Below the pieces are notes generated by a model, which saw only the letters and a program-made list of their open reading frames with translations, searched no databases and was not told the origin of the DNA. 64,000 nt of DNA, from assembly GCA_003864495.1 (NCBI GenBank), contig PEDN01001363.1, forward strand, positions 1-64,000. Reading direction: 5' to 3'. Positions 40,801 through 49,533 of the stretch are shown piece by piece (position 1 is the first letter of the stretch; every line of letters starts with the position of its first letter). This stretch comes from Nemopilema nomurai (taxonomy: Eukaryota; Cnidaria; Scyphozoa; Rhizostomeae; Rhizostomatidae). The translations under genes and the position numbers were made by a program.

Positions 40801-42389
40801 GATGAGGAAAATCTCGTCAGGGTATTAGACGTCTACCATTGCTATTTTATCTAGACGCAAGCTGTATAACTGTCCTGCTTGCCATTATTTCGGCAGCATA
40901 AAACAAACAGGTCACATGGTGCAATATTTTATCACGTGGGCGTTCGTCATCTGGTTATTCATAAATGAAACACACTAGGTGTACACCACACATCTTTTTC
41001 AGAAAGCTAAGAAATATAAAATCAATTTACTCCTATCGCCACTGTTCAGTTTTACAATACTCGATAGAAAGACTGATAATTTTACAAACATACAAACGCA
41101 TGGATGTTTTCAAGGCATGGGTGTTTTTCAAAAGAGTTTGTTCATAGGAAGTGATGGTTAGAAAGGCCAAACACATACGTGAACTTTGGAACTCCATGTT
41201 ACATTTGACCTACAGCGGGAATGTCAGGTTCAAGAATCTTGATGCAATGAGCCTGCCATGACTCCAATATGAATCTGTAAGGTTAAGAGAAAAAAACCAA
41301 ATTCACGCAAACAATTTTTCTTTCGAAATGATGTAATAAAAATAAGAAGAGACGCATATGGGACAATGCAGACACGACATTTAGGGATAAAAGTGCTTAT
41401 ATCATCAGTAGAAGCCCCCAAGTGTTCTCGGACGCATTCCATGTGAGCATCTTAACTGATGCGTGCTGCTTCAACGTTGCATAGAGCCTTCCATTTTGCT
41501 ATACCCGTAGCAAGTCACATACAAATCGACTTTCTTAAACTTCTTTTCTGAGCATGTCAAGCTCTCGATAAAAAATATAGACACGCCTAAACTATTTTTA
41601 AACAGAGAAGGTAATTTAATAACTATTCTTCCTACTGAATGACATTTGGGTACTTCGATAGTTAAACATATATTCATTTAATGATATAGCATTCTGCCGC
41701 AGCCCCATAGAAAGAGCTTGAAAATGAATTGAACTGACTTTTTCAAAAGACTTGTCAGCTTACCCTACAATTGTGGTGTCATATAGCAGTAACACTCTGA
41801 AGAGTTTGAAAACACGCCAAAAATTTGTAAATATCATTCTTCCTTGTCCATGAAGCTTTTGGTTAGAATACTACGTATTCCTGATGACTACAAACTTGCT
41901 CTTGTTGGCTCTAAATCGCAAGGTCATAAAAATCTTTTTGTTTTTCAATGAGTCGTCTCTTTCCAGGTTTTTTCGCCAATTCCATAACAGATAATGCAAT
42001 TGGATGACATTCAACCATTCAACTCAGCAGCTAAACGACCATTTCGTTTGGCAATTACGGTGGTTGATAGCGCATTGAGTATCACGAATAGTCAAAATCT
42101 TGCAAAGTTTGGACAAAATTTTAAGAAATTTTTAAATTTCAAACGCAGCTTTAACATTAAACAAAAAAGCCTTTCGTTATAAACATCACTGACATGCTTT
42201 TTTTATTAAGGCCGAAATGGCGCATCGCCAACACAATTATTATACTTACAAGTTACTTACAATTATTATACTTACTATTATAAATTAACAATAAATCACA
42301 AGAAAAAGCTAACAACTAATACAAAGATAAACAGATGAAAATGCGTGAACTTATGTCAACCCCTGGCCTGGTTCGCTTCTTCTCGAGGG
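37854..42389. other. Gene-free stretch up to RWDD2
   Basis: No open frame above 98 codons and nothing recognised. A 17-bp direct repeat (acaattattatacttac at 42233-42249 and 42259-42275) lies about 160-200 bp upstream of the RWDD2 start codon, in the likely promoter or leader. No clear TATA box or transcription start can be named. Confidence 0.4.
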
Positions 42390-42461
42390 ATGGAAAAGAG
42401 GCCAATACGCGGCCTTGTTCTGGCCAAAAGAAAAAATGGAGGGAACAGACGTAAACACTGA
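42390..42461 (+). promoter_or_regulatory. Overlapping upstream ORF before RWDD2 start
   Basis: An ATG at 42390 opens a 23-codon frame that ends at TGA 42459-42461, after the proposed RWDD2 ATG (42436) and in a different frame. If the transcript starts upstream of 42390, this overlapping uORF could lower RWDD2 translation. The transcription start is not known, so this is conditional. Confidence 0.35.
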
Positions 42462-43395
42462 AAACGTGGAAGAAGTGCTTATTGAATGTCTTGAGGCCCA
42501 GCTTATGGAAACAGAGACGACAGAATGTATGTTTTCAGGAGATGGTGAGCTGTGCATAGCTGACCGAGGGATTCTTAACGAATTCAGAGCAATTTGTGAG
42601 AAATATAGATCATCTACGGACACTGATTATAAAACCGCTGTACTCAAACAGGCTAATTATTTGGGGAAAATTTCACTGGATATAAGATTGACTGTAACAT
42701 TTGAATTCAATGCTAATATAAGCGAACTGATCAATGTTAACTTTACACTTCCATTGTTGTACCCAAACAAAGCTACTCCAAGTGTGTATGTATCAGCTGA
42801 GTCGCTAACTAGAGTGCAGCAAGGGCTGTGGAATACAAGATTGGGTGAGTTTGTCAAAGAAAATGCAACAGGAGATGCTATGATTTATCAGATCACGGAA
42901 TGGCTTAAGGATACGGGAGAAAGTTACTTCAAGGACAGTTATTCTCACTTGGCAAGCTCTCAAAGAGTCACTGAGTCTCAAAATCTAGACTTGCCAAGGG
43001 GATCAGACTGCAAAGCGTCAATGTGGTTGTATATGCATCATATTTACAACAAGAACAAACGTAGGGATATCATAAACTGGGCAAATGAACTTTCACTGAC
43101 TGGGTTCAGTCTACCTGGCAAACCAGGAGTTGTACATGTTGAGGGATATGCCGACAATGTTGAGGAGTTTTTTGTCAGACTGAGGCGGCTGTCATGGAAA
43201 CGGATGTCTTGTGTTCATAGAGAAGTGTATCTTGAGCATGACTGGGAGAAAAAATTTAGCAGTTTTGAAGAACTTTGCTTTGATGCTCATGGAGGGAGAG
43301 ATTATCACATGGATATGGGAAAATTTCAGTTATTCTTGAAAGAGCATAAACTAGGCTACATGTTCTCAATTTTATTTGGTTTGAAAGAAAAATGA
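42436..43395 (+). CDS. RWDD2: RWD domain-containing protein 2 (RWDD2A/B-like), intronless
   Basis: A single open frame of 319 residues. The N-terminal half (about residues 8-135) is an RWD domain, a fold shared with GCN2 and ubiquitin-conjugating enzymes, with the typical LYPNKATPS (YPxxxP-like) motif. The C-terminal part (about 190-319) is the DUF1115 domain of the RWDD2 family, seen in runs such as WLYMHHIYNKNKRR, SLPGKPGVVHVEG, a WKR motif and the closing FSILFG. Length agrees with animal RWDD2 proteins. The start is the ATG at 42436 in an A-rich context; the frame runs back to a TTG at 42415 but has no earlier ATG. The biochemical role of the family is not established; RWD domains usually mediate protein-protein contacts. 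It has no intron, unlike FUT8 and ERLEC1 nearby, and converges with PLXDC. A retro-copy or intron loss are both possible. A candidate AATAAA lies at 43698-43703. Confidence 0.93.
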   Translation: MEGTDVNTENVEEVLIECLEAQLMETETTECMFSGDGELCIADRGILNEFRAICEKYRSSTDTDYKTAVLKQANYLGKISLDIRLTVTFEFNANISELINVNFTLPLLYPNKATPSVYVSAESLTRVQQGLWNTRLGEFVKENATGDAMIYQITEWLKDTGESYFKDSYSHLASSQRVTESQNLDLPRGSDCKASMWLYMHHIYNKNKRRDIINWANELSLTGFSLPGKPGVVHVEGYADNVEEFFVRLRRLSWKRMSCVHREVYLEHDWEKKFSSFEELCFDAHGGRDYHMDMGKFQLFLKEHKLGYMFSILFGLKEK

Positions 43396-44884
43396 ATGAA
43401 TAATTGCACAATAATAAGTAATCATGTGATATAGTATAAGATCAAATTTTTCATATTTTTATTGGCTTTCATGATTTTCATTAACATCACTTTAAGTTGG
43501 CACCCATCCAAACATTCAAAACTCTTGGAAGAACCATCCAAAGGAGCACTATACAAGGTACATGGAAAGCTATTTAAGCTCTTTTTGAAAAATTAATGCA
43601 TAAAATGATGTCAAGAAAACTATGCAATTAGAAATTAGGGGTCATTTTAAATTCTAGATTGAGTGTCTCCATGAAATTAAACCTTCACACTATGAACAAT
43701 AAAAAATCCAAAAGCATCAATCACATTACTATGCCTAGGTACAAAGGCACTTTTAGTATCATACCTAAAAGAAACTTGCTATCAAATTTTTGCATGGCAC
43801 ACCATAGTACTTTCTGCCCTTCAATACCCCCCTTTTGTTATTTCAAGCAAGGAGTGAAACAGTTGCAAGAAAAAGCAACAGCCAGATACACTGACCAAAT
43901 CAAAGAGTAGCAATATCTTATCTGTTGGTACATTATCAAAAATGCTGACAAATAAGTTTCAATAAATGCAGTACAATTTGCAAGTGTAAATGCAGAATGC
44001 TGATATGTAACTTTATCATAAACTTCCAAACAAAATAGAACATAGCAAAGCTAAGTCTTTATGATAAAAAGCAAAATTAAATAAATCTACAAACATTTAC
44101 AAGACATAGAGTTCATCTTTTATCAAGCATATCCCTAAGTAGTAAAATAATTACTTTGAGTATGTACCTTATCAGAAAAAAAGTGCACAGCACTTCTTTG
44201 CCTAAAAGGGTGCCAGCTATTCAGGATTTAAAATCCTACCCAAACATTTCCTGAAACATTCTCTTGTTTTGCTTCCGCTAGAAGGATCATCTAAAGCAAT
44301 AATAGTAGAAAGCTGAGCTCTGAAGTACCTTGTCACAATACCAAATAACTATTAACTGTTATTGTTGTTACAAAGACAACTATCTAATATTAACTACAAT
44401 GACATAAAAAGCCATTTGATGATAGAGCCATGATTAAGAAAAACAAATAAAGCAATGGTGTGTTTTCACTGCACATCTAAAGAAAACAAATGTTGATCAA
44501 AACCACAAAATGCTACCTGATCCAAATAGTTCCCCAAAGTTAGAAGTCAATTACAAGCTAGTTATACTATAGATGATTGGGGAATGTAAGCTATTTAATA
44601 AGCAATAGGACTGTTTGGAAACTTGGGGTTCCAATTTCTGGGGATGGTCCTACTAAAATATACAGGAGAGTTGAATATAGCAAACAAGATTTCTAACAGA
44701 AGCAGGAAGACAGTTTATCAAAGGCATTCAGTTTCAAATCAAAGCTGAAGTAGCCAAGTCTTGGATTAGGAAGTTGGTGCAGTGTCAACTGACATTTGGA
44801 AAGGTAGTACTGAATAGAAAATTAAAGAGTGGCAGTTGGTTGTCAAAATTGCTGAAAACCTTTCTTGCTTTATTTAGTTGACTT
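43396..44884. other. Convergent intergenic region between RWDD2 and PLXDC
   Basis: Contains the 3' untranslated regions of both genes and no credible exon. On the + strand AATAAA occurs at 43698-43703. For PLXDC (minus strand) TTTATT, the complement of AATAAA, lies at 44869-44874, only about 10 bases past its stop; more distal signals may be the used ones. Confidence 0.5.
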
Positions 44885-46258
44885 TCAAAACTTGCTGAAA
44901 AGCTTTCTAGGCCTGTTCTGTATCATAAACAATCCAATTCTTGATGTTGGATTCCTGTAGCCATAGACTACAACTACTATCAAAGCAACAACTAGTAGAC
45001 CAAGACAAACACCAATAGCAATACCAGTTTCTCTCTTGGCTTCATTTTCACCCTCATCTTCAGACATTGCTCGAAAATTTGCACCAGAAGAAGAATTGGT
45101 TGTAGCTCTTCCTGGCAAACTGGTTGGCGCACCACATCCTGATTGGGAATCTATTGCAGTCTTTGGGCAGCCATTGTTTTCCCATTTTTGACGATGCCAA
45201 TCAAATGTATCAGAGCATAGGTTTAGCTTACTGCACCACTTGCATTTGAAATTTTTTGCAATCTCTTTACTGAAACAAGACTTGCAAGATTTGGCTTGTA
45301 TACAGTTGGGAACTGGTGTCAGTATGTAAGAGCTGTTTGCTTTGACAGGAGCTTGTTTTAAAGCAACTGTGTATATATAAATAAAAGGTATGTGCAAGTT
45401 CGTACCAGGAATGTGGTAAATTCTTACCCTGACAAACCCATCTGACAGACCAACTTTGGGAGGGAAGTCAGCACTAATAAAGTTCACTAGGCTGTATGGA
45501 ATAGATTTGTAGGAAAACACTATTGTGCCATTTTGGAAAAGTGAAACTTGGAAAGTAAAAGACTCGTTATTGTTGGTTCTTGTCTCATACAGGTTATCCC
45601 ACTGTGCAATGAATCTTGCACCGTCATCGTGAATGTAGACATTCACAGGCTTCTCTGATGATGTAGCAAAATCTGCCATCAGGGGTGCCACATAATGGAC
45701 ATCGTGGGCAAAACTGTGAACGACAGGCCCAATGTGAAGAAACCCAGCTGACGTCACGATGACTCTGTCGACGTCGTGGCCATAGAAAGGAAAAACAAAC
45801 TTCAACTTGCGGGTTGTGTATAGTATCAGACTTGATGCTATATTTTCTGGTATTGCCATTCTCTTGTATGTGACATTACCATCTCCTGCATCATAGAGTG
45901 GCTTTAAATCCTTGAAGTATCGTTCTGAGTCTGACAAAAACCTGGATGTATAATATTTGTGATCTGATGTTATGGTTTTGTTTTCCGGAGCCCCTGACTT
46001 CGTAATGCTGGGAACAGTCGTCGTTACCGGTGTCTTCGTTGTTATTGTGTTTGAACGGCGCTTCCTTGTGCGTTCGTCCTTCTCAACACGCTTTTGGTCA
46101 CCACTTACATCCTTGAAGTACGTTTCTGGTATCTGGCTTGCCCCTTCAAGGATATTTTCTCCGGACACTTCGCGATACGTGATTTTCGCTGCCAACCCTG
46201 AGAGCGAACCTAGGCTCACAATCAGGACAACTGCAAAAACTCCACTGCTCGTGTTCAT
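44885..46258 (-). CDS. PLXDC: Plexin domain-containing protein (PLXDC1/2, TEM7-like), intronless
   Basis: One uninterrupted 457-residue frame encoding a type I membrane protein. Residues 1-24 form a signal peptide (hydrophobic core VFAVVLIVSLGSLSGLA). A basic RTRKRR stretch at 63-68 could be a proprotein convertase site. The diagnostic DHKYYTSR lies at about 99-106. A nidogen-like beta domain (about 150-300) contains FPFYGH, VAPLMADF and KVGLSDGF. A PSI (plexin-semaphorin-integrin) Cys module (about 319-375) has CxxC pairs and WCSKLNLC. The transmembrane helix is 411-433, followed by a 24-residue cytoplasmic tail with YRNPTSR. Several N-glycosylation sequons are visible. Vertebrate members are cell-surface receptors (PEDF has been reported as a ligand) and bind extracellular matrix partners; the ligand here is unknown. 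Vertebrate genes have many introns, so the intronless state is notable. Neighbours: RWDD2 converges downstream; a palindromic MITE sits about 0.3 kb upstream. Confidence 0.93.
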   Translation of the reverse strand: MNTSSGVFAVVLIVSLGSLSGLAAKITYREVSGENILEGASQIPETYFKDVSGDQKRVEKDERTRKRRSNTITTKTPVTTTVPSITKSGAPENKTITSDHKYYTSRFLSDSERYFKDLKPLYDAGDGNVTYKRMAIPENIASSLILYTTRKLKFVFPFYGHDVDRVIVTSAGFLHIGPVVHSFAHDVHYVAPLMADFATSSEKPVNVYIHDDGARFIAQWDNLYETRTNNNESFTFQVSLFQNGTIVFSYKSIPYSLVNFISADFPPKVGLSDGFVRVRIYHIPGTNLHIPFIYIYTVALKQAPVKANSSYILTPVPNCIQAKSCKSCFSKEIAKNFKCKWCSKLNLCSDTFDWHRQKWENNGCPKTAIDSQSGCGAPTSLPGRATTNSSSGANFRAMSEDEGENEAKRETGIAIGVCLGLLVVALIVVVVYGYRNPTSRIGLFMIQNRPRKLFSKF

Positions 46259-46553
46259 GCTGACTTAAGTACTAAAATGTTTCTCGATGCTTTTCACCTT
46301 AAAGTTGTTCGCATTGATGTTAAAGAGTAGTTCTATTCATCATACGGAACCGTGAACCACAACACAAACCACCAACTTTCGATTTCTTCCTCGAAGGAGC
46401 TTGGATCTTGCAAATCACTTCAGTGGTATTGATTCAACGATCTCGCTTCACCAGGGGGTCGTGTATCTGGGCTTGTAGTCAAACACTGTAGTACTTTTTG
46501 CGTACGAAGAATTGAGTACACTATGTATTGGGTCGCGGGGAACGCATACACTA
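46259..46553. promoter_or_regulatory. PLXDC upstream region (likely promoter and 5' leader)
   Basis: The 295 bp between the PLXDC start codon and the MITE are less AT-rich than the surroundings and must hold at least part of the PLXDC leader or promoter. I cannot name a TATA box, initiator or specific factor site. Confidence 0.35.
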
Positions 46554-46864
46554 GCCATTTAGATGTTGTAATAAGAAGATAATGTATATTGAATTCTGAA
46601 TTTCTAAAAATATTGTTTTGGTGCCCGAATCATATCACAAAGAAAAGAAAACAAAGGTAAACAAACTGTCAAGTGTTGACAAAGCGAGGTTGGATTACTC
46701 GCCATATTCTTTATCAGACTTGACAGTTTGTTTACCTAGCAGTTGGGACTTGCAGCTAGATTTTTTCTTTTCTTTGCGGTATGATTCGGGCACCAAAACG
46801 AAATATTTTAAAAATTCAGAATTCAAAATACATTATATTCTTCTTATTACAATATCTAAATGGC
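46554..46864. mobile_element. Long-palindrome MITE (~311 bp) upstream of PLXDC
   Basis: The two arms are near-complementary along most of the element. The left arm starts GCCATTTAGATGTTGTAATA and the right arm, reverse-complemented, starts GCCATTTAGATATTGTAATA. Both then share ttgaattctgaattt, gttttggtgcccgaatcata and aaagaaaagaaaa. An inner 19-bp perfect pair is ggtaaacaaactgtcaagt (46657-46675; complement near 46717-46736). The right arm carries about 25 extra bases before that inner pair. No clean target duplication is seen (cta on the left, ata on the right), so the superfamily is unassigned. It has no coding capacity; the 84-codon open frame across it is incidental. Confidence 0.82.
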
Positions 46865-47043
46865 ATATTTGACTGCCCTTTCCTAGACTAATTTTACTGC
46901 AGTTTCATTATCCGAATTTAACTTAATTTTCCCCTTCATTGTGGCACAAAAATTGAAACCTCATATACATATTGTCTCACAATGGCACAACATGTCAATA
47001 AAAACATCTCAATACTAACTTTTAGAAAACAAAAATTACAGTT
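46865..47043. other. Short intergenic stretch
   Basis: AT-rich sequence between the MITE and the small minus-strand open frame; nothing recognised. Confidence 0.4.
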
Positions 47044-47217
47044 TCAATATAGCTGATGTTGCAGTTGTAAAACAGTGAGATCTAAAGGGCATCCACTACT
47101 AAATATCTTCCCACTGAGGAACACTTCAGTTGCAACTCCGCAAACATTACGCAGCCTGGCATCAAAATTTGCAAAATCAGCAGAAACATTATGGTAAAAA
47201 ACTTTGTGGTTGTTCAT
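47044..47217 (-). CDS. Small ORF or exon, 57 codons, unidentified
   Basis: On the minus strand an ATG at 47215-47217 opens a 57-residue frame ending at TGA 47044-47046. Its codons are strongly RNY-biased (runs of GTT, GCT, GAT, GCA, AAT), which is unlike the neighbouring frames. The peptide contains FANFDARLRNVCGVATEVF and FLSGKIFSSGCPLDL, which I do not recognise. An acceptor-like ATTTTAG precedes the ATG by 3 bases, so it could be a terminal exon of a spliced gene or a stand-alone small protein. It lies downstream of and on the same strand as the unidentified exons at 47849-48463, but no phase-compatible link with a good donor was found. Confidence 0.35.
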   Translation of the reverse strand: MNNHKVFYHNVSADFANFDARLRNVCGVATEVFLSGKIFSSGCPLDLTVLQLQHQLY

Positions 47218-47848
47218 TTTCTAAAATCAGTTCATAGAACTTCATTGAAAAATTGCAAACAACAAGAATGAATCAGTTCATATTGAGAAAAGTAGATTAA
47301 GTTTGGAACAAAATTTATTGACCCTGATCACATTATTAAACAACCCACTTAATATTGGGAATAGTCTACTGAGTATCCAAAGAAGTGGCACATTGATCAA
47401 CATGACATCAAATACATGTAAAAATTTGCCTGCACTTCAAAACAGGAGTTACTCCACTTCCCTAAAAAACTCAGATGTCATTATCCCCACCATGAAATAA
47501 GACTACATTAGTTCTTACATTTCAAGTTGCTTTTGTAGTAAATTGTTTGCCAGCAACCCAAAATTGTAATCCCAAGGTATTCATTCTACTTCTCAGCAAT
47601 GTTTCAGGGCATTATAGGTCATTTTGAGCAAGGTTTAGGTGAAAACGTATAAGAGATTAAAAGTTATAAAACTTGCTGAGTTTGTAGCTTGTGTTGTAAA
47701 GCAGACTATAAATGCTGCCACAGAAATTTGTGTTATTGAAAATAATATAAAGTCCTGCTAAGACAATCCTGGCAACCCCATGCATAAGCACAAATAAACT
47801 GCAAGCACAATAACAAAAAGGAACAACTTACAAGGCGACATGCCAATT

Positions 47849-48463
47849 CTATTGAGCACATGACCAATTTTGAATGAGTTCATCATTCTTTAGAAAGACT
47901 TTGGAACAGTTCTGCATCAGCTGTTGATACCTTTTAGATGAAAAGTGGCATATTTATGCACAATTCTTTGGTAAAATGCATATTTATAAAAAAGGAAGCT
48001 TCTAGAAGACTTCTGAGACTTAACAAAGTGCATATGCAAATAACAGCGAAGCGTTTTTAAACAATGCTTCAAAAGTGAAAAAACCAGTAAAGGATGCTTT
48101 TTAAAAACTTTATATGAATTGATTTCGAAGGGAGTTTTTCAAATAATTTCATGATAAGTTTTTCACGACTTTAAACAGATGATCTCGAATTTGAGCGCTA
48201 CAATAGAAGCCATGAACAACTCACAAAACAAACTTTGGAAGATCCATTTTGCTACGAGGAACATTGCCATATGACCCAAACCCATTATCTGCGTTGACAA
48301 TGAACCACCCCAAGATAATTTCTTGACATTCCTTATTGTTTTCTTAAAATGCAGGCCTTAAAAAATAAAACTCAGCATACCTAATGTATCAAAACTTTGT
48401 ACCTGTGCTTTTGCAACTCTGCTTATACAGCACTGATATTGGAATGTTGGTTTGCAACAACAT
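47849..48463 (-). CDS. 3' exons of an unidentified minus-strand gene
   Basis: Two exons fit together by splice signals and phase. The first is 48225-48342 (or starting at 48331 with another acceptor), ending before a GTGAGT donor and encoding a peptide with ILGWFIVNADNGFGSYGN and VPRSKMDLPKF. The second is 47930-47849, after an AAAAG acceptor, encoding LYQQLMQNCSKVFLKNDEL and ending at TAG 47849-47851. The junction codon TT|G gives Leu in frame. A possible preceding exon, 48463-48403, ends CACAG|GTACAA in a phase that joins the 48342 acceptor, but implies an intron of only 60 bases. I do not recognise the protein. The 5' end should lie between 48.46 kb and FUT8; coding-like pieces near 48.5-48.7 kb (for example one with PPNFVCLMLFEKQHYDKKED) may belong but do not join cleanly. 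Confidence 0.45.
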
Positions 48464-49533
48464 CTTGCAAAATATTTCTTATTACAATTCTTGCTTTTAA
48501 GAATAGCTACTGATGGTCAGTGCAACTACATGAATACCATTCTTCGCTTCTCCCATCCTCTTTTTTGTCATAGTGCTGCTTCTCGAAGAGCATCAAACAG
48601 ACGAAATTTGGCGGGAAACAGGAGGTCTGGGGCCAAATAACACCTGTTCTTGGGCTGCTGCAGTTGACCCAAAGGAGGGCCAAAGCATTGAAAACAAACT
48701 TCAATCTTATAAAAGCTTTGTTTTCGTGTTCTCTATGAATTAAAAGGAACTGCAGACAACAATACTTTGATGTCATATGGATAAAGCTACATTCATATGA
48801 ATCATATGTCTACAGAGTTCCACGATCACATTTTGCGATATTAGACTTTTAATTCGCAAGCAATATGCTACAAACGCATCACCGTGATTTTGAGAGAAGA
48901 GAGATCTCGATTTTCTTGCTAACGCAATACTGATACATACAGCGATGCCTAAACTTCTAGCCAAACTTTAAAGTATATGAATAAATTTGTTTCAGAAGAC
49001 GAGTCAATTAAACGCAAAGGATATTTTCAGTTGCTTTAGCTTTTTTCCGATTTGAATTTCTATTAGAGTTGCAACCTTTATTCGAATGAATGACAACTAC
49101 AAGAAACAAAGATATAACTGCGGGTAGAGGGGTGAGCTTAAAAACATTGGTAAAATATTGTTAACCGTTGCTACATTTTTAATATTAACGAAACAAAGGA
49201 CAGATGATTTGAGACGATAGAATTAGCAATTGATATTAATAGCTTTTCTTGTAGAACAGAAAAGACTAAAGTTTGTAGTACGACTGGTAATATCAAATGA
49301 TTTTCAAAGATGTGAACGGTTGAAATACCTAAGACAACGTTTCTGATATCAAAAACAAAGTCCCGCAGATATTTAATATAAGTATGAAATGTAATACAAC
49401 ACACTCATTGAAATTAAAAGGAAGAAGGGAAGAAACAATGCCCAGCAATTACATACATAAAAGTGTAATAAAATCTAAGGAAACCAAGAAATTAAGGAAG
49501 ATTTCTAGCAAATTGTAGGCAGCTGGGCTCTCT
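48464..49533. other. Region between unidentified gene and FUT8 3' end
   Basis: Holds the FUT8 3' untranslated region and perhaps upstream exons of the unidentified minus-strand gene. Open frames of 63-89 codons on the minus strand around 48507-48964 look partly coding-like but compete with other frames and lack clear splice partners. Confidence 0.35.

Noticed and set aside
42415..42435. Extended RWDD2 start at 42415
   Set aside because: That codon is TTG. The first in-frame ATG is 42436, in good context and giving the usual family length.
46618..46872. 84-codon frame upstream of PLXDC
   Set aside because: It coincides with the palindromic MITE; the coding appearance is incidental.
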